The position numbers were made by a program, and so were the translations under genes. From Acridotheres tristis (taxonomy: Eukaryota; Chordata; Aves; Passeriformes; Sturnidae): a stretch of 64,000 nucleotides of DNA. Shown one piece after another: positions 1 through 12,131 of the stretch. Location: NCBI GenBank assembly GCA_037013685.1, contig CM072894.1, forward strand, positions 29,635,529-29,699,528, read 5' to 3'. Positions within the stretch are counted from its first letter, which is position 1; each line of letters starts with the position of its first letter. The notes beneath the pieces are model-generated. The model saw nothing but the letters and a program-made list of their open reading frames with translations. It was not told where the DNA came from and did no database searches.

Positions 1-3000
1 TGCCAACCTGCAAAGGAGCCCCAGCTCCATGGGGACTCCTCTGCTGCTTTGTCCAGCAGCACCCACAGCAGCTGGCTGCTCTGGGGTGATGTCAGTGAGC
101 TTCAGTCACCTTGTATCCCAGAGCTGATTACAGCAATGCTGAAGTTCCCCTTCATCAAGGCAAAAAAAATACTGGTTTGGGTAAAAAACAGCTTTTAAAA
201 AAGCTACTTTAATATTAATCACTACAAATATGAACCCCAGGTTGCTGTGAGTGTGTCCAGTCCCAGGAGGAAGTTTATCCATGTGTGTGTTTGCACACAC
301 AGAGGGTGGAACGCTGCATTCTCCTGGGATACAGAGGGAGCTTGTGAGGATCTGGGTTTGCTCTGAGCACAGCAAGGTTGCTCCTTTCTGCAGGTTCCTG
401 ACAGCAGCCTCCTCTTTGTCAGAGTTAGATGTTCCCCCACATCATGGGATACAAACATGTTCTTGTTTTTGCCTTCTATTATTCGTGGGATATTTAACAC
501 AGTACCAGACAAACAAGAAGAAGAAGCTGAGAGGAAGTGTTGAACTCCTGTTAGTGACTTATAGACCTCTTGTTCTCCTCATTTTGTTTAGATTTGTTTT
601 GAAATGTGAGAATTTACTTTGTAGTTACATGAAACAAAAAGATGAAATCAGCCCTGATATTTCTGCTAAACTCTCACCTTTCTGAAATCTTCTGTCTTTA
701 TTGGAGGGATGCAGGGAAAGACGAGATGTAAAGTTAAAATTTGATCTTTTTGCTCGGTGCATTGTTGCTTCCTATGAAAATTATTCCTTCCACCTAATTT
801 CACCAGGGAAAAAAAAAAAAGAGAAAGCTTTCTTGCTCTACAGTTCTTTGTTAAAACACTGACTTTTCCAAACGACTTAAAAATCATTTGAATGCTAGAT
901 GAAATTGTAAGGCTAATGCAGCCATTTTCCTAGTTCAGCTGAATTTTGTATCTTAGATACTAAAACTGCACTTGCTTTGATTGTCTGCTGTCCCTTGGTG
1001 GCTGCTTGGGTCGCCTGCAGTCTTGCACAGGCTTTGCATAAAGCCAGAGGAACAAGCTATTTCAAGAAAATATCATTCTCTTTCCCAAATCCCATTTGTT
1101 TTCCCCATGTGCAGAAAGCCCCAAAGGCAAAGCAGCTAATGTAATTCTTGGGGGCAACAGGAAAAGCTCTGGCTATGAAGTCTGAATCTGAATCCTTTAT
1201 GTAACATAAGGAAATAGGAAAAAGGTGGTTTCTAAAAATAAAGCCACACCTTTATGTTTTAAGATTGTTTGCATGCTTTTATACCTGTTACCCCAATACA
1301 GTACACCAAATCTCTCATCATCTGGGTGATTTGGCTACTATTTTTAAGCATATCAGCTTCCTGGTTTCAGGGTTTTGCAGGTGTGCATGTGGTCACTCAC
1401 TTGCAGCCCATGTTAACTTGCTGCTCAGATGGGACATCCCAACTCCTGGGTGCTGGTCCTGGATCTGCAGTGCTGTGGTGCACATAATTCTGATGGAAGA
1501 GATGCTTTGAGTAGGAGATAGTGCATTGCTCAAAAGAGACAATCTATAATGAAAACATATTTAATTCTGATTTAATCCCTTATCTAGGGGGTAAAGAAGC
1601 CTTGTGGGTTAATAAAGGCAGAGAAGCTGGGGAAAAAGGAGGGAAAAAGCTGATGAGCTGTGGTGCTCATTTGGAAGTCCTTAGGCAGAGGAGTAGCCTT
1701 TGCAAGTGATTTTACCCTGAAATTCATTACTAGCCCTGTGCATCGTGGCCATGTGAGAGCAGAAGACTGCATGTGTGGTTCAAGGAAAGAAACATTTTTA
1801 TCTGTTGCAGAGGGCAGTACTCTTTGATCAGGATCATGACTTTGCCCCAGTTTACTCAGATTACCTCTATCACTGCCAAAAGTGATATGCCATGTTTAAT
1901 ATCTTCTCTCTTTGTAAATCCTTTTCCCCTTTGCATAGTCAAATAAAAGCTGGCTGAATTTTGAACTCATCTCTTCTTTTTGGACAGTTCTCTCTTGATC
2001 AATACATCGCCAAGGGCTTTCATTTGGATGGGGCATTGTCCCAGCCTGTTCTGAGATACAATTCCTGCAGTGACAGACAGCAAAGGCAGCACTGCCAACT
2101 GCCAGGGAGGGCTTTTGTGTTTCTCATTAACAGTTACACCGTTATTTAAGAGCAATGAACTATTTTTTGAAATCCTGGGTACTGGGTTTATAAAGGGAAA
2201 AATTGCATGCCCAGCCTGTATGTTTAGAGTTTTAAATGATTGATGGAAACTTTCTGTCTTTATTTTCACGAGTGAACAAGCATCTGCTGTTGCAACTGCT
2301 GGTTAACAGGCTCTTTTCTCCATATGAAGTGGATCCAATTATATGCTCCATGCCATCCCAAGAGAAGCACAGAAGTAGCTCAAAGCAGGACTGTTTAATA
2401 AAGGAGAGGCATAGGATTATGGAGAGTGTAATCTTTTCTGTACTTAAATAGGCTGCAGTGAAAGGGAATTTGCCTTTTCTTTCTCTTCTGAAAACAAGTG
2501 TTGTAAGGGCAGAGAAAAAGTAACCCAGTGAATGTAATTTTCCCCGTCTTTGTTCTTGTAATTCTCTGTTGACTTTTATTTATTCTATATTAAAATATGT
2601 ACAGGGTTTATTTTTTTTTCATCCAAATCCCTATGAAAAACTTGCTGCTCTTCCCACTGACTTTGGTGACCTTTGGATCAAACTGCTAGTGCTGTTTCTA
2701 TGACAGCTTTGGCAATAAATTCAAAGATGTTGCAGACAAAACAAAGTTTACTTGACATTTATAAAAAGTGACAAATTATCTTTAAAAAGTTCTGGAGGAA
2801 AAGCTGCACACTATGAAGGCATTTCTTGGTGTTCCAATTTTTAAAATTACATTTTGGTGTACTTTTGTCATCCTGGAGATCTGTGTTCCCTGCTTTAAAC
2901 TCAGTTTGCAGTATTAGACAAGGCTGTATTTTCAGTGGTCATTTCTCCCACTATCCCTCTCTGCTCTGCTATGTCAGCCAACCCACTCTCTTCCATCCAG

Positions 3001-4040
3001 TGCACTTTTTCCAGCTCGAGGACAGAATGTCTGCCGGTGGCAACTGGAAAAATGCAGTGTAAGAAGTTGTTTATGACAGATTGTAATTTGGTCCCCTGTC
3101 ATTTTATAACTTTTCCATCATCAGCTCAACTAAATTTTCCTTCCCTATCTTTCCCACCACCTGTGAAATTTGCCCTTTCTTTTCCACCCTTACAAAAACA
3201 CTTCTGCAGTCAGACAGGTTTAGGTTATGCTCTGTAGTTCCTTCCATGTATATGTGTATTTTCCTTCCATGTAGCTCCTTCCTAGCATGCTCTGCTGTCT
3301 TTTAGCTGCCTTAGTTGCATCCTGTTTGACTTAAAAACTCACAATATTTTCTTAGTCTATTAGACCTGCCACAGTTTCTTAATTGGCCTTAGCCTTTTGA
3401 TCTCATTTGCTGTTCAGTGATGCCCATGAAGTGTTCTGCTGAGCACTGGGCACTGAGCAGTGCAGAGGATGAGCAGCTTGGGTGCCTCTGTGGGATGAGG
3501 GTTCAGCACTGAGCTCTTTTGCAGCCAGAGATCAGACATGGCTGCTAATTGGGAGGAAGGGAAAGTGCTGGAAATATTTATGCTGATAAACACTTGTAGA
3601 AGTATTCCTGTTGGAAGTGTCAGAAACATTCTCCGTGGCACAGCTTGTCTCACTTTGCCTTTTTAACTTCCTATGTTGTACTGCTCTTTCTGACTTTGGC
3701 ACTTTGCCTGCTTTCTATTAGACTTTCCTGAATCTTGTCTGTTTTGTAAACTCCTGGTCACTCTACGGAGCTGATTCTCTTAGGCTGGATCATTCCTGGT
3801 CTCTGAATAGGGAGCTGCAACTTCACCTGGGCAGGAGCATGAGTTGTGCAATATTTTTCTAGCCTTAAGATTCTGAAAAAGCATATTTGCATGAGCGCTG
3901 TAGATGTTTACAGCTTGAGTATTTATGTAAATGCATTTCCATGTAAAACTCAAGCACTTCTTGAGAACCTGAAATGTATGTTATTTTTATATAACGTTTC
4001 CTTTTCTATCCTAAATATTACAGAAAAGAGAGTTAGCTGA
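1..4040. other. Noncoding avian DNA, no gene seen
   Basis: This stretch is AT-rich with stops in all frames at the density expected of noncoding DNA. The longest open frame (251-685, + strand, 144 codons) overlaps other open frames on the opposite strand and shows no signal peptide, membrane segment or known motif. A 12-base A run sits at 809-820. No transposon, tRNA or hairpin of note was recognised. It could be intergenic or intronic; the sequence does not say which. Confidence 0.8.
809..820. repeat. Poly(A) run, 12 bases
   Basis: Twelve uninterrupted A residues. No retroposed body was recognised upstream, so this is a simple homopolymer rather than a convincing retroposon tail. Confidence 0.9.
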
Positions 4041-5588
4041 TGATCCTCTTTAGTTTTTCCCCAATTTTTCTTTTTTTCTCTTCACTGAGGGGGCTTTCAA
4101 AAAAATGATTCACTCTTCATTTATTCCAATATTCTCTTGCTGAGACTCTGCAGGTCACTTTATAGCCCACTGTGCAAGCAGTTAACTGAAATTCTTAGGA
4201 CTCTTTTTCTAAACCAACTATTTCCTCCAAATTGATGGTGTAATCCAGTGTAGTTTAAAGCCATTTTTGCTAGTAACTGTTCATATTTTATGGGTTTAAC
4301 CTCACATGCTCAATAGCACTATGTGTCCTTCATGGTAGTGACCCATCTCTTGGCTTCCACTTCTGGGCTTTCTCTCCCTCTTTGGGCTCAGATTTTGCTC
4401 AATGATCAAACCCCAATGTTCATCATAGTTTTCTGTGTGAAAGTGATGGAAACTGTGGGTCCTAGTTCAGAGCATTCTTCTTGATTGTTATATTTAGAAC
4501 TTCCTCTGGTTCCATTGGGGAACGATTAAATATCTCTGTGGGAAGGGGGAACATTGATCAACAGGTGAAGAAACCCCAGGGTGCCTTTCTGGAACATTAT
4601 CAAAAGGCCTTTAAAGGAGTTAAAATACATTGTCTCAGTGTGGGTTTTTTTTAAATCCTACAGTCTGTATGAAGCACTTCACCTCCTCCTTTCTTCACTG
4701 TGGGTGACAAATGGAAAATTTTAAAGGCTGCTGAATACTGTGCATTTTCACAGTATGTCAGGTGTTTAGCACAGGTTCTTCTGAACTAACATTGCATTGG
4801 CAAAGTGCACTGTTCTTGATGACTTTACGATTTCAACTTGTGTACATGTGAAGTAGGAGCCTTACATATGCAGCACAGGCTGCAATTTAAGTTTGTGAAA
4901 ATGATGGTTACTACTCAAGAGCAGAAAAGGGGAGTTTGGATCTTACTCACAAAGCAGAGAGTCAGCTGGTAAAGCTGCCAGAGATCGGACAGACTCAACA
5001 AAACTGTGGATCTGAAAAGGTACCCTGGTGAATTTATCCTTTTTAGATTCTGGAAATCAGTTACACTGGATTTCTGATTTTTCTTAATTCTGATTGTTAT
5101 TCCTAAACATTTTTCAAATTATTTCAGTCAAGGAAGGCTGAACAAACTATTATTTTTTTCCCTATTCACTATTTACTAAACACAATGTAATTGTATTACA
5201 TTTTCCTTTATTTATATTCAGATTATCAATATTTTTAAATAAGAAAAAAAAATCTGTGTTGTATAATAACTATAGCAGTTCTGATGATTACTTGTGCTAA
5301 AACTCATGAAACTTGCAAATTAAACAAACTTTTCTGCATGGAATTCTCATAAAACTGGGCTATAATTCAGCACAAAACAGAAAAAAAAAGAAGAATAAAG
5401 CAGCTTCAGAAATAACAGCAAGCAGAATTCAATTCTTTAATTTATGAATGTATTTGCACATTAATTTTGTATTTGTGTAGTCAAGGATGCATGCTTTGTT
5501 TTTATTCCATGTCTACGTTTCTGCTGGCAATATTCTGTTGTTATTTTCATTACTATTATTATTAGGTTTTATTGCTTTTTGGGTTGCA
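4041..5588. other. Stop-dense AT-rich noncoding block
   Basis: No open frame of about 60 codons occurs on either strand across roughly 1.5 kb. The sequence is AT-rich with several homopolymer T and A tracts towards 5200-5400. I see no repeat family, promoter or RNA gene. Confidence 0.75.
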
Positions 5589-8015
5589 TTATCCTAGAAC
5601 TACAGAGCCAGATAATAAACAAGGCTTTCTTGTGCAAACTGCTTTGTTATCATATAAAAAAGAAATAGTATCTATTCTTAATGTGTTATTGTATGCAAAG
5701 AAAGGAGCATAGAGAAAGGCTGGGAAAACATAGGATTTAAATGAACAAATCTTGCATAATGATGTGTATGTCAGATTATACAGTGCCACACTGTACAATT
5801 GCGCTTAGAGTCTAAAAGAAGAAAAAATATAAAAATACAACCTCATTTTTGCATTGCTAGTGATGTGAGAGGACAGAATTTTTGGTGTTTCACCACTAGC
5901 TGTAGCTGCACAAGAATTCAGATAGGGTGGGCTATTCCCATATGCACCCTGAACACGATGGGAAATGTAAACCAAGCAGTCTTTGCTTCAGCACGGAAGG
6001 ATTTAATGAGAGCTCATGGATGTGGGATGCTCCAAGGGGGCCCAGTGCATCCTCAGTCAGGAGGTTCAGAGATAAGGGCAGAAGCAGAAGACTAGCTGGC
6101 AGTCTCTTAGATGTTTTTTTTCTCCCCAATTACCCTAAACTGTCCTCCTGGCAGAGCACAGGACCCAATGCATCAGTGGTGCCATTTACCATATCTGCAG
6201 CAATCAAGTAGGTGATGGTACAATTTGCATGCAGATCCTGCAAATATTTATACCATAGGCAAGAATTTGCTCTTTGCTTGCTTTTGGCAGATAATCTAAT
6301 GCAGAAGCTGCTGCTCTGGGGTTTTTAGATTTTTATTCTTCATGCACAAGAGTGAATTTTAAAATGGTTCTTTTTCTCCATATTCCATGGTACCTGCTAT
6401 CACCTGTATCCCTCTTTTTAGATTTTTCTCTGCTTTTCACATCCAGCCTAGCATTTAAGCCAAGACCTACTTTCTCTTTGTGGGATTGTCATGCCCCCAA
6501 CCTTGTGCTCAGCTCTTTTGTGGAAAACAAGCAATAATGAAAGTCACATTCAGCGTCATATCCTGATAGAGGCATCCTCTGTTGAATGTTATCTCATATT
6601 TCAGCAGCTTTGCTGGCTCCAGTGCTTGGAAATATTTAATAATTCCCCCCTGGATGGGATGAAATTTTTTTTTTTAAGTATTCTTCTAGCTTGTCCTTAG
6701 ATATGTGCTTAACCAGATCATTCAGAGTCACTTTCTGAGAATGAGCTTGGCAGATAGAGTGAGATTCCCATGAGTGGATACAGCCTGTTAATTCCATTTT
6801 CAGGAGGTATCTACTTTTTCAAACATAGCAAAGATACCAAACATGTGGAACATTTTGAGGAATGCTCTATGACTTACAGAATCTTTTCATAAAACACAAA
6901 AACCCCTCATTTTCATGTTTTAATGTTAATTCAAAACCCATTGATTTTCCCATCATCCTTCCTACCTATTGATGAAAATGTTTCATCTTTTTTTACCCAA
7001 CAATGGTCTATCACTGCAGCTAAGGTGAAAGAATACATTGTGGAAAGGAGCACATAAAATAAGTGAAACATATAAAGTGGAACATATAAAATAAGTAAAA
7101 GCAAGAAACTGTAAATTTTTGTAATCATGCAGCTTCAGAGAAAAACAGAACAACTGTATTGTGCTGTTGCTACAGATGTTAAGGTCACTTTCTAAGTAAG
7201 GCAAAAAAATAGGTTTGATTCTTACCTTGAGGTTATGAAGAGATAATATTTATATTGCTGTTTTATGTTTATATTGTACAGACACATTCCAATGAGAAGT
7301 TGAAGAAATATCTAATATACTTATGGCTGATCTCCAGCGTATCATGATCCCTGTTCTGAGCATGGAATTTGTTTGCATGGGAGTATCCAATCTTACAGCA
7401 AGGCCTCTGAGGGTTGATGTGTCTTTCTTGCCCATGCAGGGCTTTCCCAGGAATTGGAAGACCAGAGCCCATGGCAGGAACCAGCTGCAGTGGCAGAATT
7501 GTGGTTCTGCAGCCCTGCTGAGCCCTATGGAAAGGGATCATGTTGGTACTGTAGTACTGGAGAGGGAGGGTTCAAAATTTTGTTTTTGCAGACAGCAGTT
7601 TATACCTTAAAATTATCTGAAGAGTATTAAAACACACCTAAATTACACATAAATCCACTTTAAGTCTTGCACATTGGCAGTGTGATGTAGAAGCTTCAAG
7701 GGGATTTAGATATGGTCTAATATAAGTTCACCTCTAATTTGGACAAAATGTTTCCTATAGCCATTTCTTTAGAAATATGAAAGGGATGTATGTGATCTAT
7801 ACCTTAAAAAATAGATGTACCATATTCAGGGACTGATTCACCAGAGAAATTAAAACTTCCTGTAAAAATAAAGTTTTCAAAACATCACCTTTCATGTGCA
7901 TGGACTGGCTTTGGTTTTTCCATTCCTATGAAACTTTCCACTCAATTTTGTAAAATATTTACTCATGAAGCCACTTTTAATGAAACAAAATCAAGTGCTG
8001 TGAGAAAATCAAACT

Positions 8016-8043
8016 AATACACAATAGTTCAATATTGTGTATT
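8016..8043. repeat. Perfect inverted repeat, 11-base arms
   Basis: AATACACAATA at 8016-8026 is followed after a six-base spacer by its exact reverse complement TATTGTGTATT at 8033-8043. It could form an 11-base-pair hairpin. The arms are AT-rich, so chance is a reasonable explanation in 64 kb. No run of T follows that would suggest a Pol III terminator. Confidence 0.85.
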
Positions 8044-9390
8044 GATCCAGTATTGATCTGTTTAAATTACTCTGCTCAGTTCTCATAGGAAAGGGGAATT
8101 TTGGATGACAGATATGTTGCCTCTGGCTGACTTGGCTGTGTACCTTCCTGGGTTGGTTGTTCCAGACCAAGGACATGACCAGAAGACACTGCTCTGTGGG
8201 CTGGGTTCCTTTTCAGTGGAAATCAGAGCAGGATGGCTGTTGCAGGCAAAAATATCTCTCAGTAATAGAGCCATGGTGTTCAAGGGCACAGACCTATATT
8301 TAATATCTTGGAAGTGTTTCTAGGTCCATTGATTTAAGCACAGCCATGATCCTCTCTCATCTTCAACTGAAATTTGTGAAAATGTTACAGCTCGTGACTC
8401 ACTGGGACTACATTGAATCTTGGGGTTTTTAAGTGTCTCATGATGTCCTTGATAAAGTTTGATTGCTCACTAGTTTTGCCTGGACCTCATCCAAAAGGTC
8501 CAAGTGAAATCAGTGAGCTTGATAATCATACCCCAAAGTGCCAGAGTTCTCATCCTCTATATTTCCATTTCTTCCCAGCAAAATTAAAATGAAGGATGTC
8601 ACAGTTCTGACCATATCTTCTCTTATAATTCTTTTTTAAGAGTACTTTGGGTCCAATCCTTCAAGTACAAGACGTTCAGTTCTTCCCTTAATCTTAGAAA
8701 AAATTAACCCTAAAAACTCGGCTAATTCTAATATTAGTCACTCACACTCCTCTAACAGCTGCTTTTGAGTTTGTTACCTGTGATGTGTTAGGTAGGATCA
8801 CTCAAACCTTTTCAGGAACAAGTGTTTGAAGAAAGAAGAAAATGCACACCTGGACTCTTGGAAAGTACCATAGTTAGGGTGGCACAATTTGGTTTCATTT
8901 TCACGTCCTGGTGATGCTCTGTCATAGTATAAAATGCTCAGGAACTGAAGTTCACTGCATTTATGCTGCAGTTAAATCTTGCACTGTCTCTTTGAAGTCT
9001 GAGAAGCAACCTTTTGGAGGAGCATCCCCAGACAGAGGTATAGTGGGTTCCATTTGGGACTGAAGAAACCCTTGTTAAAAAATCCTGGTTTATTCTTCTC
9101 TCAAGGAGAATTAGAGCAAATATTTAGCTTTTTACAGTCTAATAGTGAAAACCAGTTCAGAAGTTGCTGTCAGCTAAGGTTTTCAGCTGCCTGGGACCCC
9201 AGTTTGCAGCTGGACAAATAACTTTAGATATTTGTTGCTCAGCAACTCAGGCATTGGGCAGCAGTAAATGGTCTCAGTTACCTGAATTGTGATGGCTTAG
9301 ACCAGTACCAATCTGCTGTTTGCATGTTTATATTCATATTTAAGTGCCTAAATTGAAATAGGCCATTTTGATTATTCAGCTGTTGGACCA

Positions 9391-9434
9391 TAACTGTAAT
9401 AATGTTAGTCAATAACTGTAATAATATTAGTCAA
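9391..9434. repeat. Two-copy tandem duplication, 22-base unit
   Basis: Unit one (9391-9412) and unit two (9413-9434) are directly adjacent and differ at one position (G versus A in the middle of the unit). This looks like a recent local slippage or tandem duplication. Confidence 0.9.
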
Positions 9435-10496
9435 TTTGCTGTATGATTTTACCAGAGGGGATATTTACTTTCTCTCCTATCTATTACTGTTCAAAAAGAG
9501 GTGCTACAGAAAAACCCACCCAATGATAGTGTTTATGATCCTGTCCAGAAATGGAGGGTTTATAAATTGAAGTATTACTTCATCAGGAATTTGATCAGCC
9601 TCTCAGTTTGATTTCAGAAGTCAGTGGATTATTTCTTTGGCTTTAGTGGGCTTTGGATCAAGTCCTTCAAGGCATCATGCAAGAAAAGAAGAGAAGTTGC
9701 CTGTTGTTTTCTATAGTGGTTCTGGGCTTTTTTCTCCCTCCTAGATCCTCTTTTAAGGCGTCACCTGTTATAACTAAACCAGTCAGCTCCTGACATTTGG
9801 ATAATGGTTCAGCTGAAGCACACACATGCAGCAGTGCGAGTTTACCCTGTGACTTCCAACTTCCCTTTCTGATGTGATGTGTGATATTTGGGTTGCCTCC
9901 CAGCACAGCTTCTGAAGCTGAGAGCTTCCCTTACGTGTGCCCTGTGAGATGCAGGGGTGATCACATACCAGGTGCACTCCATCCTGCTGGACACTTGGCT
10001 CTCTTGTTAATTATAGAGATGGAAAAGCTCTTTAAATACTTACTTTCATCTCCTTGTCTTGATCTTGTCTCCTGTATTTTATCAATTGATTTAGTGTGGA
10101 AACATCCTTTAGCTTTCATCTATCCAGGACTGTTTTTAAAAGGAACAAAGTATTTTGACGCACATTGGTCTTTTCCCCCACTCTGTTCTCTCCAAAAGCA
10201 GTCAGATCACATGCTTTATTGACTTTTTAGACGTTTCCAGTTCAGACATTATCACCCACCACGACAATGCCCTGATCACCTTGACAAGACTCCCTTGTGT
10301 TACAGCAGTTGTCCCTGTTCAGAGTACAGGTGGTGATAGGACAGAGGCTGTCTGGAGATTTCTTTACCAGTCAAGAGCTTTAAGCTGAGAAGGTTTTTAA
10401 TGGAAGAAGCTGAGGTGGTTTGCAGCATGATGAGTGAAAAACAAGTTGGATCTGTGCTGAGACTTCTTCTGTGTCCAACACCTGACACACAGTCTG

Positions 10497-10587
10497 AGCT
10501 AGAGGGTGGCACCCCTACTTATGGCAGAGAGGTTGGAGCTAAATGGTCTGCGAGGTCCCTTCCAACCATGCCTTTCTCTGTTATGGC
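10497..10587 (+). mobile_element. CR1 LINE, severely 5'-truncated 3' end
   Basis: CR1 is the dominant non-LTR retrotransposon of birds and normally inserts as 5'-truncated copies. This copy shows the typical 3' untranslated signature in order: a GGTGGCACCCCT block, TATGGCAG, GAGGTTGGAGCTAAATGG, GTCCCTTCCAACC (10554-10566), and a degraded tail near TTCTCTGTTATGG in place of the usual ATTCTATGATTCT repeats. Only about 90 bases survive, with no coding part, and it has several substitutions from the usual pattern, so it is not a young copy. The left edge is uncertain by tens of bases. Identification is from remembered CR1 3' ends. Confidence 0.8.
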
Positions 10588-12131
10588 TTCTCCACGGTGC
10601 TCTGAATGGACAGCATCCCTTGTTCCCTGCCTGGTCAGTCCTTGATTATCCCTAGTGCCTCCCCAAAACACCTGCAGTGCCAGTTTGCTGAGCTGCTTCA
10701 GGTATTAATTCCTCCCTGTTGTTGCTTACACATGAAATACTTTCTTAGTGTAAAAGCTTGCCAAGTGCTACCCACAAATTATTTTTAAAGCTAAAGCAAA
10801 AAGACTCAACTTTTTTTTTTTTTCCTGAAAGAATCATGAAATGATAATCAAATATACAATTTGTTCTGATGTTTCAAAATTATATGGCTATCAGGTATTT
10901 TCCCTTGTGTTTTTCTATTCCATTTTGGTTTGTGTGTAGGGTGGTATATTGACTATATTTGAATCTGACCCATAGAATTACTTCACCGTTTACAATGAAA
11001 CTTAGATATTCATGTTTCAAATTATGATGTTACTAATTCAATTAGACTTTCTTCCTAACCTACCCACGCAAACATTGAATATTAAAAGGAATGTTTGAGC
11101 CGTCAAATATCATCTCTCTGTTTTGCATATTTATTTTGTCTGAATTTTAAGAAAATTAATTATTCAGTGATAACTTTGAAACTGAATCATCTCTGATGAT
11201 TTGATCAGTGGCACTGTTGGTCTCTCAAAATATAATGACCTTTAAATAGAAATCATCAAGGTATTTTTGCCTACACCATGACAAAACACTGACAAAGAAC
11301 CCTCATACTGTGTTTTCCTATGTCATATGCAGATAAGATCCTATTTTCTTTTATCTTCTGTAATGATATAAAGTTAAGAAGATGTTAAATAGCCAAATCA
11401 TGCATCATTTTTACATAACTAAGCAAAATCGTGTCATTAAGAAAAATGGGTTGAGATTACAAAACAATCTTAGGATATAGATGCATGATTTAGACACATA
11501 CCTTGTATTAAAATTAATGAGGATAACAGCAATTCCTCTACATCATTTTGAATATCTCAGCAAAAAGCTGCAAATTGAGACTTTTTAGAGGTAAATTATT
11601 ATTGATGTACATTATCCTTCATAGTGAAATTAATGGCCAGACAAATATGGTAACCAAGTGTATTTGATATGAAATCTCATTTGCTTTACACTACACAAGC
11701 AAACAATACAAAGTAGACAGAGAAACAAGCTAAAAATAACTCACAGCCATGGGACCATTAATCTTGTTTCCTACCTCTTCAATAGCAAAACCTGAGCTTA
11801 TTTTGACAAGAGGAAACGAAGGCTCTCTAGATTAAATGTTCAGCCATGTGTAGTCTCAGAGCTATTATTCCTAGGCTGTTAAACATATATATGCATTATG
11901 TTTAAGGGTAGGAGTTTGTTAATTTTTAATGGCTTGCTTGTAACTGTGGATATTGTTACAACAAACCTCTGTTCCGTGGAAGAAACATATTCCAAGGTTC
12001 ACGGGTACTTTTAGCAAGAGTTCCATCTGTAAATTTCTGTTTAAAGACATGCTTTGCCTGTTGCTGCTGCCACTTGTTTTGTGATTATGCTAAAGGACTG
12101 GGAAAGAGGGTCAGAGGATAAACTGGGAGTC
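10588..12131. other. Stop-dense AT-rich block, possible conserved noncoding region
   Basis: About 1.4 kb (10789-12131) lacks any open frame of about 60 codons. It has little low-complexity sequence apart from a 13-base T run at 10811-10823. The text is dense in homeodomain-type cores such as TAATTA, an octamer-like TTTGCATAT near 11123, and AT-rich half-sites around 11150-11650. This texture is common in vertebrate developmental enhancers, but that is an impression, not a test. No repeat family was recognised. Confidence 0.35.

Larger units (their letters stand above)
5589..10496. other. Noncoding DNA with small local repeats
   Basis: No coding gene is supported; the open frames present are short, overlap on both strands and have no recognisable domains. 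The block contains a perfect short inverted repeat at 8016-8043 and a two-copy tandem duplication at 9391-9434, both described separately. From 8324 to 9666 there is again no open frame of about 60 codons. Confidence 0.75.

Noticed and set aside
251..685. 144-codon plus-strand open frame
   Set aside because: Overlapped by minus-strand frames, no recognisable motif, AT-rich tail with Lys run from a simple A/G stretch.
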